In this document: piece after piece, positions 15,001 through 19,743 of the stretch
How positions within the stretch are numbered: the first letter of the stretch is position 1
Layout: each line of letters starts with the position of its first letter
Origin: CAZLLV01 sp964560325
GTDB taxonomy: Bacteria > Acidobacteriota > Thermoanaerobaculia > Multivoradales > DATKCC01
Direction of reading: 5' to 3'
Assembly (NCBI GenBank): GCA_964560325.1
Contig: CAZLLV010000382.1
Span: 1 to 19,743 of the forward strand
Length of the DNA: 19,743 nucleotides
Notes under the pieces: generated by a model
Told to the model about the DNA's origin: nothing
Seen by the model: only the letters and a program-made list of their open reading frames with translations
Databases searched by the model: none
Made by a program: the position numbers and the translations under genes

Positions 15001-18000
15001 CCGAGGCGGACGAGGAGCGCGCGGGCGAGCGGCGGGCGCGCGAGATCGAACGGCGGCTCGGCGAGCGCCGCCGCGAGCCGTGCCGCCTCGCCCTCGCGCC
15101 GAGCCGTGGGGAGGGCGGCGAGGTCGACCCGCGGCAGGAGGAGCCGCGACCCCGGCTCGACCCGCTGGAGCAGCCGTCCGCTCCGTTCGACGAGAGCGGT
15201 CCGCAGGGCCTCGTGCCGATCGAGCAGGCGCGCCAGGGCGCGGGCGAGGGCCGCCGGGTCGAGCGGCCCGGCGAGCACCACCGACCGGGCCAGGTGGTAG
15301 GCGCGGCTCCCCTCCAGCCGGTCGACCAGCCAGAGCCGCTCCTGGCCGAACGACGCCGGGGCCTCGGCCCATCCGGCAGACGCCCGCTCCCGGCGGACGA
15401 GCGGCGGTGGCCCCCCCTCCCCCGCTCGCCACCGCTCCACCTCCAGGTGGCGGACGAAGGCGCCGAGCGTCGAGTGATCGAACAGGCTCCGCACCGGCAG
15501 CTCGACCCCCAGCAGATCGCGCACTCGGGCGAGGACGAGCGTCACCTGGAGCGAGTGACCGCCCAGGTCGAAGAAGTCGGAGCCGGCCGACACCTCCTCG
15601 ACGCCGAGCACGTCGCTCCAGATGCGCGCGACGAGCGCGGCGGCCGGGTCTTCGAGCGCCGCCGCCGCCGCGGCCTCCGGCTCCCCCGACCACTCCTCCG
15701 GCGCCGGCAGCGAGCTCCGGTCGAGCTTCCGGTTCGGCGTGAGCGGCAGCTCGGCGAGCGGCACGAAGGCGGCCGGCACCATGTAGGCGGGCAGCCGCTC
15801 GGCGAGGAAACGGCGCAAGGCGGCGGCGCTCGGCCCCGTTTTCGGACCACCACCCGGTTCGAGACCGGGGCCGAACACCGGGTAGGCGACCAGCCGATCG
15901 TCCCGCAGCACCACCGCCGCCCGCGCCACCGCCGGGTGGCGCTCCAGCGCCGCCTCGATCTCCGCCGGCTCGACCCGGTAACCGCGCACCTGCACCTGCC
16001 GGTCGGCCCGCCCGAGCGCCTCGACCGCGCCGTCTCCCCGGTAGCGCCCCAGGTCGCCCGTCCGGTACATCCGGCCGCCGCCGGCCGCCGGCACGAACCG
16101 CGCGGCCGTCAGGCGCGGGTCGTCGAGGTAGCCGGCCGCCAGGTGCGGGCTCCTGAGGAAGACCTCGCCCGCCTCGCCGATCGCGGCGAGCGTGCCGCCG
16201 GGGGTGAGCACCAGGAGCTGCACGTCCGGCATGCCGCGGCCGAGCGGCAGGGCCGCGTCCCCCCGGGAGTCGAGATCCTCGATCTCCTCCGGCGGCACCG
16301 GCCACCAGCCGACGGCGCGCTGGCTCTCGGTCGAGCCGTAGAGGTTGATCGGCGCGACCGACGGCGCCAGCTCCCGCAGCCGCGCGACCGCGCGGCGGGT
16401 CAGCACGTCGCCGACGAAGAGCGCCCGGCGCAGGTCGGGCAAGGGCGCCTCCGCACCGTCGTCCGCCGCCGAGTGGAAATCGGTCAGCACCCGGCCGAGC
16501 GCCGGCGTCAGGTGCGCTACCGTCACGCGCTCGCGCGCCGCCCAGCCGGCGAGCCACCCCGGCTCCCCGATCCGCTCGCCGTCCGGCACCACGACCGCGG
16601 CGCCGAGCCAGAGCGGAGTGAAGTGGTCGCGGTGGAGCGGGTCGTGGGCGAGGCCGGAGAGGAGGCTGAAGCGGTCGCCCGCCGAGAGCTCCATCGCCCC
16701 CTCCTGCCAGGGCAGGAAGTGGGAGAGCGAGCGGTGCAGGCCGACCACCCCCTTCGGCTCGCCGGTCGAGCCGGAGGTGAAGGCGACATAGGCGGCGTCG
16801 GACGGCCCGACCTCGGCCGGCGGCCGGGGGGTGAGCCCGGCTTCGAGTTGGACGCCGAGCCGCTCCCCGGGCCAGCGTCCCGGCCGGTCGAGCGGCGGCA
16901 GGTCGAGCCGCAGCCGGAGCCCGGACGAGGTGGCGAGGACCGACTCGAGCTCGTCCTCCGCCGCTCTCTCGGTCCCGCCCAGGAGCCGCAGCCAGGCGCG
17001 CGGCCGGGCGCGGGCGAGGAGCGCACCGTTGCGCGCCGCCGGGTACGCCGGGTCGAGCAGGACGAAGGCCGCACCCGCGCGGAGCGTCCCGAGGACCGCC
17101 GCCACGAGCGCCGGGCTCCGGCGCGCGCGGATCGCCACCACGTCCCCCCGCACCACCCCGCCGGCGGCGAGGCGGTCCGCGAGGGCGGCGGCCGCCGCGG
17201 CCAGCCGCGCGTAGGTGACGGCGCCCCCGTCCCAGGCGATCGCCACCCGCTCCGGCGCCTCCGCCGCCCAGCGGTCGAGCCGCGCGTGGACCGCTCCCTC
17301 CCAGGCGTCGGAGAGCGGCGCCTCCGGATCGGGGAGCACCCGGCGGCCGAGGCCGGTGGCGAGCGGCAGGTCGGCCGACGGCCGATCGATCCGGTCGGGC
17401 CGTTCCGCGAGACCTTCGAGCACCGCGACCACCTGCACCAGCAGCTCTTCGGCGCGCCAGCGGTCGAAGAGCGCCGAGTCATAGGCCAAGGAGAGCCGCT
17501 CACCGGCGGTGCTCTCGGAGACGTACAGCTCCAGGTCGAAGTGCACCGGCACGTCGTTGTCGGCCGGGGGAGCTTCGGCGGGCGAGAGCCGGAGGCCGGG
17601 GAGCTCGATGGCGCCCAGATCGTCGAGCGGCCCGATCGGCAGGTCGAGCTGGTTCAGGTAGACCTGGAAGACCGGCGTGCGCGACGGGTCGCGCGGCCGC
17701 GCGCCGTCGGCCACCAGCGCGTCGAGCACCCGCTCGAACGGCGCCTCCTGGTGCTCGAACGCGTCGAGCGCGGTGGCGCGCGCCCGCGCCAGCAGCTCGC
17801 GGAAGCTCGGCCGGCCCGACAGGTCGAGGCGGAGCGGGAGATGATTGAGGAAGAGCCCGACCAGCCCCTCGGTCTCGCGCCGCAGGCGGCCGGCGACCGG
17901 CGCGCCGATCACCACCTCGGGCTGGCCGGCCCAGCGACCGAGGACGAGGCCGAAGGCGGCGAGGAAGAGCATGAACGGCGTGGCCCCTTCGGAGCGGGCG

Positions 18001-19743
18001 AGCCGCCGCAGCCGCTCGGCCAGCTCCGGCGGCAGCTCCCGTTCGACGCGCCCGCCGCGGCCGCTCCGGTTTGCCGGCCGGGGGCGGTCGGTCGGCAGCT
18101 CGAGCCGGGCCGGGGCGTCGGCGAGCCGGCGGCGCCAGTGCTCGACCTCCCCTGCCAGGTCCCCCCGCTCCACCCGGTCGCGCAGCCAGCGCGCGTAGTC
18201 GGCGTACTCGACCGGGAGCGGCGGCAGCGCGGCGGGCTCGCCGGCGGCACGGGCCCGGTAGAGCGCCGCCAGCTCCCACACCAGCACCCCGAGCGCCCAA
18301 CCATCGGCGACCAGGTGGTGGACGGCGAGGAGGAGCCGGTGCTCGTCGGGGGCAAGGGCGAGGAGCCGGGCGCCGAAGAGCGGCCCGCGGGCGAGATCGA
18401 AGCGGCGCCGCCCGCTCTCGGCGGCGAGAGCGGCCGCGGCACGGGTGCGCGCCGGTGAGGGGAGCCGCGATAGGTCGATCACCGGCAGCGCGAAGGGCGT
18501 CGCGGGCAACACACGCTGCTCGGGTCGGCCGCCGGGGCCCTCCGGGTAGGCCGAGCGGAGGGTGTCGTGGCGCTCCCGGAGGTCGCCGAGCGCCCGGGCG
18601 AGGGCCGGCCGGTCGAGGGCGCCGTCGAGCCGGAGCGCACCGGAGAGGACCAGGGCCCGGGAGCCTTCAGCCCCAAGAGAGGAGCCCCCATCCCTGGAAT
18701 CGAGCCCGCCGGCGAAGCGGTCGAGGAACCAGAGCCGCTCCTGGGCCGGCGAGAGGGGGCGATCGTCCGGGTCGACACGGCGCGGGATCGGACCCGCGCC
18801 GGCGCCCGCGGCTCCACCGGCCGCCATGCGGCGCTCGACCTCCCGCGCCAGCGCCGCCACCGTCGGACGGGCGAAGAGCTCGCGCAGCGGCACCTCGACG
18901 CCGAACGCGTCGCGCAGACGCGCGACCGCCTGGGTGGCGAGGAGGGAGTGGCCGCCGAGGTCGAAGAAGCTCGACTCGACCCCGACCGGCGCGACCTCCA
19001 GCACCTCCTCCCAGACCGCGGCGATCCGCCGCTCCAGCTCGGTCCGGGGCGGCACCACCTCCCCGCCGCCGGCCGCGGAGCCCGGCAGAGGCAGCGCCTT
19101 CGGATCGACCTTGCCCGACGGCGTGAGCGGGAAGGCGTCGAGCACCGCGAAGCGGGCCGGCACCATGTGCTCCGGCAGGCGCTCGCGGAGAGCCCCCCGC
19201 AGATCGGCATCGGAGGGCGCCCCGGCCGCGCTGACCCGAGTCACCCACGCGACCAGCCCACCGCCGCCGGGCAGGTCGTCCCGGAACCCGACCACCGCCC
19301 GGCCCACGCCGTCGAGCGCTTCGAGCGCCGCCTCGACCTCCCCCGGCTCGATCCGGAAGCCGCGCACCTTCACCTGCTGGTCGATCCGCCCCAGGTGCTC
19401 GAGGTCGCCGCACCCGGTAGCACCCGGCAGCCAGCGCGCGAGATCCCCGCTCCGGTAGAGCCGCCCACCACCCACGGACTGCTCCGATGCGGGGGGGAAG
19501 GGATCCGGCATAAACCGCTCGGCGGTGAGCGCGGGCCGGCCGGCGTAGCCGCGGGCGAGGCCGTCGCCGCCCACCACGAGCTCGCCCGGAACGCCCGGCG
19601 GAACGAGCCGCCCGGCCGCGTCGGTCACGCGCACCGACAGGTCGGGCAGCGCGCGGCCGACCGGGCTCCGCCAGGGCGCGGCGAGGTCGCCCGGCGTCAT
19701 CTCGCGGAAGGTGACGTGGACCGTCGTCTCGGTGATGCCGGAG
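11178..19743 (-). CDS. Multimodular non-ribosomal peptide synthetase with terminal thioesterase, 5' partial
   Basis: The visible part is 2,854 residues, numbered here from the first full codon at the right edge. The frame continues beyond position 19743; the ATG at 19700 lies inside an adenylation domain and is not the start. Domain order is partial A1, T1 (GGHS Ser266), C2 (HHLVADG, His475), A2, T2 (Ser1397), C3 (HHAATDG, His1592), A3, T3 (Ser2516) and TE (GWSFG, Ser2656). All three carrier serines, both HHxxxDG condensation sites, the A10 lysines and the thioesterase nucleophile are present, so the line looks functional. No epimerisation, methylation or reductase domain is seen. The enzyme adds at least two building blocks to an upstream chain and releases the peptide by hydrolysis or cyclisation. 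TE plus stop means this is the last protein of the assembly line. The gene converges on the zinc-ribbon regulator with a 29-nt overlap. Confidence 0.95.
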   Translation of the reverse strand, partial: SGITETTVHVTFREMTPGDLAAPWRSPVGRALPDLSVRVTDAAGRLVPPGVPGELVVGGDGLARGYAGRPALTAERFMPDPFPPASEQSVGGGRLYRSGDLARWLPGATGCGDLEHLGRIDQQVKVRGFRIEPGEVEAALEALDGVGRAVVGFRDDLPGGGGLVAWVTRVSAAGAPSDADLRGALRERLPEHMVPARFAVLDAFPLTPSGKVDPKALPLPGSAAGGGEVVPPRTELERRIAAVWEEVLEVAPVGVESSFFDLGGHSLLATQAVARLRDAFGVEVPLRELFARPTVAALAREVERRMAAGGAAGAGAGPIPRRVDPDDRPLSPAQERLWFLDRFAGGLDSRDGGSSLGAEGSRALVLSGALRLDGALDRPALARALGDLRERHDTLRSAYPEGPGGRPEQRVLPATPFALPVIDLSRLPSPARTRAAAALAAESGRRRFDLARGPLFGARLLALAPDEHRLLLAVHHLVADGWALGVLVWELAALYRARAAGEPAALPPLPVEYADYARWLRDRVERGDLAGEVEHWRRRLADAPARLELPTDRPRPANRSGRGGRVERELPPELAERLRRLARSEGATPFMLFLAAFGLVLGRWAGQPEVVIGAPVAGRLRRETEGLVGLFLNHLPLRLDLSGRPSFRELLARARATALDAFEHQEAPFERVLDALVADGARPRDPSRTPVFQVYLNQLDLPIGPLDDLGAIELPGLRLSPAEAPPADNDVPVHFDLELYVSESTAGERLSLAYDSALFDRWRAEELLVQVVAVLEGLAERPDRIDRPSADLPLATGLGRRVLPDPEAPLSDAWEGAVHARLDRWAAEAPERVAIAWDGGAVTYARLAAAAAALADRLAAGGVVRGDVVAIRARRSPALVAAVLGTLRAGAAFVLLDPAYPAARNGALLARARPRAWLRLLGGTERAAEDELESVLATSSGLRLRLDLPPLDRPGRWPGERLGVQLEAGLTPRPPAEVGPSDAAYVAFTSGSTGEPKGVVGLHRSLSHFLPWQEGAMELSAGDRFSLLSGLAHDPLHRDHFTPLWLGAAVVVPDGERIGEPGWLAGWAARERVTVAHLTPALGRVLTDFHSAADDGAEAPLPDLRRALFVGDVLTRRAVARLRELAPSVAPINLYGSTESQRAVGWWPVPPEEIEDLDSRGDAALPLGRGMPDVQLLVLTPGGTLAAIGEAGEVFLRSPHLAAGYLDDPRLTAARFVPAAGGGRMYRTGDLGRYRGDGAVEALGRADRQVQVRGYRVEPAEIEAALERHPAVARAAVVLRDDRLVAYPVFGPGLEPGGGPKTGPSAAALRRFLAERLPAYMVPAAFVPLAELPLTPNRKLDRSSLPAPEEWSGEPEAAAAAALEDPAAALVARIWSDVLGVEEVSAGSDFFDLGGHSLQVTLVLARVRDLLGVELPVRSLFDHSTLGAFVRHLEVERWRAGEGGPPPLVRRERASAGWAEAPASFGQERLWLVDRLEGSRAYHLARSVVLAGPLDPAALARALARLLDRHEALRTALVERSGRLLQRVEPGSRLLLPRVDLAALPTARREGEAARLAAALAEPPFDLARPPLARALLVRLGPEEHRFTLVLHHAATDGWSMGLLVRDLTALYGEEAGAGPAALPEPAVRYTDYAAWQREWLRGETLERELSWWRERLDPPPDPLDLPVDRPRASERRAVRRGHRVPIVLPPEIVRRLEELAREAGATPFVVALAAFQALLGRWSGRERPAVGSPVANRRDPRLESVVGFFVNTLVLVGDLDGDPRFRDLLGRTRDLALGAFAHQDLPFERLVEELRPARDRSRPPLFQVMLAFQTVPRLGSMGGGSTDQPVPGLRIEPVGGVAGEAGAALFDLTLALVPSTAVEGGGGSPWSGFLQADAALFDRTTARRLAGQIVRCLDAAVSAPERRLSELPLLAPAERHQVVFEWPRALEWPLDDAGPAGAVGHGWEAAELLHERFERRAAERPDAVAIVQETESSPGARRVERAWSYGAVRERAHEVARRLRALPGFAGAGREPRVGVALDRSPEQIVALLGVLAAGAAYVPLDPDAPSPTPERVRETAARAGVVAIVGRRGDSRLPPEVPVVEVADPAPLDAGAIPAPGITGERLAYVLFTSGSTGTPKGVAISHRSAAAFCRLAAFNMRMAPGTRRLQLAPLSFDISVADVFPVLGAGGTLVLREPGPVRSLGRLLALCGDHRVEVMGLPTALWHELAAGEAPLPPSVRAVAFGGEAALGERIARWRRRTGSVVRLWNGYGPTETTVAVVMADVSDGRGGETGTTPLGRPMPGSSVHLVDPHGRAVPIGIAGEMWIGGGGVARGYLDDPRRTAASFLPDRFARPGEGGGRLYRSGDLARWLPDGTLAFLGRTDRQVKVRGVRVEPAAVESALVAVPGVREAAVDLRRGAGGLGVLVAWVAADGAAPDSTALREALAARLPETSVPGAFVFVDELPKTTSGKIDRRRLPDPPAGTEAGGAERERIAPRTALEREIAAVWAEVTERPEVGVTDDFFTDLGGHSLLAVRLAARLEERLGRPMPMARLFEHPNVAALAAVLADEAPAVRSSLIELAPAPGAPGGAPGDLPPLVLVHPAGGSGLAYSDLAAALGGRAVWACQAPGLDGGEEPLDSVPALAERYLGEIEARLGPLADAGPIHFGGWSFGALVAFEIARRLVERGGAPGLVVAIDAAPGAAGAGETADDEEDESGLLARALAEVAPVTAEELRGLDLDARFELLAARAQERGLLPEGVGAEVERRAARRLLAVFTANLRAAKRWRPVRADLRVALLAAAESDHLPADDPAAGWRPSAGAGVEVIEVPGDHRSVVSAEHAAAVAGVLGRVLRAADERLVTRPTGAAG
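12060..15415 (-). other. NRPS module n+2: C, A, T
   Basis: The C domain begins at ASFGQERLWLVDRL, has HHAATDG at 14949-14969, and resembles LCL domains. The A domain has A3 LFTSGSTGTPKG (about 13374-13412), A4 SFDISVADVFP, A5 NGYGPTETTVAV, A7 LYRSGDLARW and the A10 Lys at 12375-12377 (SGKID). The T-domain Ser is at 12195-12197 (TDLGGHSLLA). The specificity code read by eye is D-I-A-G-V-F-G-V-A-K, which I do not recognise. Confidence 0.86.
15430..18790 (-). other. NRPS module n+1: C, Lys2-type A, T
   Basis: The C domain begins at PLSPAQERLWFLDRF and has HHLVADG at 18300-18320. It resembles LCL domains. The A domain has the A3 loop AFTSGSTGEPKGVVG and then, in place of the usual FDxSxxE, SGLAHDPLHRDHFTPLWLGA (HDPLHRD at 16626-16646), followed by HLTPALGRVL, ALFVGDVLTRR and NLYGSTESQRAVGWW. 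All of these are hallmarks of the fungal alpha-aminoadipate reductase (Lys2) adenylation domain. The A10 Lys is at 15726-15728 (NRKLDR), and the T-domain Ser is at 15552-15554. The ten-position code read by eye is D-P-R-H-L-V-L-R-A-K. Confidence 0.88.
18820..19743 (-). other. NRPS module n, partial: A (from core A5) and T
   Basis: The visible A domain starts at SGITETTVHVT (A5), followed by GELVVGGDGLARGY (A6), LYRSGDLARW (A7), GRIDQQVKVRGFRIEP (A8) and SGKVD with the A10 Lys at 19110-19112. The T domain has FFDLGGHSLL with Ser at 18945-18947. Of the ten specificity positions only the last three are visible: V, H and K. As I recall the Thr code it ends the same way, but this is far too little for a prediction. 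The usual Tyr of core A5 (N-x-Y-G) reads Ser at the very edge. Confidence 0.85.

Noticed and set aside
12194..15570. A near-identical 20-base string at about 12194 and 15551 in the NRPS gene, considered as a repeat element.
   Set aside because: Both copies encode the DLGGHSL carrier motif, so they reflect homologous domains. Similar repeats occur at the A3 loops.
11265..18458. A 2,397-codon open frame on the + strand opposite the NRPS.
   Set aside because: It is codon-aligned with the NRPS and its translation is Arg/Gly/Glu/Pro/Ala-rich without recognisable domains. The NRPS strand has a complete set of catalytic motifs.
1..19743. CRISPR array, tRNA genes, insertion sequences, attachment sites, toxin-antitoxin or phage-defence genes.
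   Set aside because: No regularly spaced repeats, transposase motifs, tRNA-like cloverleaf or defence-type domains were found on reading through both strands.

Overview
This is 19.7 kb of very GC-rich bacterial DNA with densely packed genes. No stretch over 300 bases lacks a gene, and I see no tRNA, rRNA, CRISPR array or insertion sequence. Type IV pilus genes, Sec and lipoprotein-type signal peptides and a large NRPS suggest a didermic, genome-rich bacterium of the Acidobacteriota or Myxococcota kind. That placement is an inference; no taxonomic marker is visible.

Left part (1-1854, + strand): the C-terminal end of a probable di-haem (DUF1111-type) oxidoreductase, a strong intrinsic terminator, then an exported, probably lipid-anchored protein made almost entirely of ankyrin repeats. 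This gene meets the pilus operon tail-to-tail, and the two stop codons share one CTAG.

Pilus operon (1851-9301, - strand, read right to left): fimT/gspH-like, pilV, pilW, pilX and pilY1. These encode the minor pilins and the large vWA/beta-propeller adhesin thought to prime and tip the type IV pilus. The genes overlap or lie 11-26 nt apart, and several starts are set by Shine-Dalgarno sites inside or right after the previous gene. The promoter should lie in a 99-bp divergent region (9302-9400) that contains two inverted repeats.

Middle (9401-11206, + strand): an oxygen-dependent protoporphyrinogen oxidase (haem synthesis), then a small HTH plus zinc-ribbon predicted regulator.

Right part (11178-19743, - strand): the C-terminal 2,854 residues of a multimodular NRPS that continues beyond the right edge. 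The visible order is partial A-T, C-A-T, C-A-T, TE. The chain is therefore extended by at least two condensations here and released by the terminal thioesterase. The middle A domain is of the Lys2 (alpha-aminoadipate reductase) type rather than the usual NRPS type. This is the most unusual single element in the window. I found no evidence for a wholly new multi-gene system.
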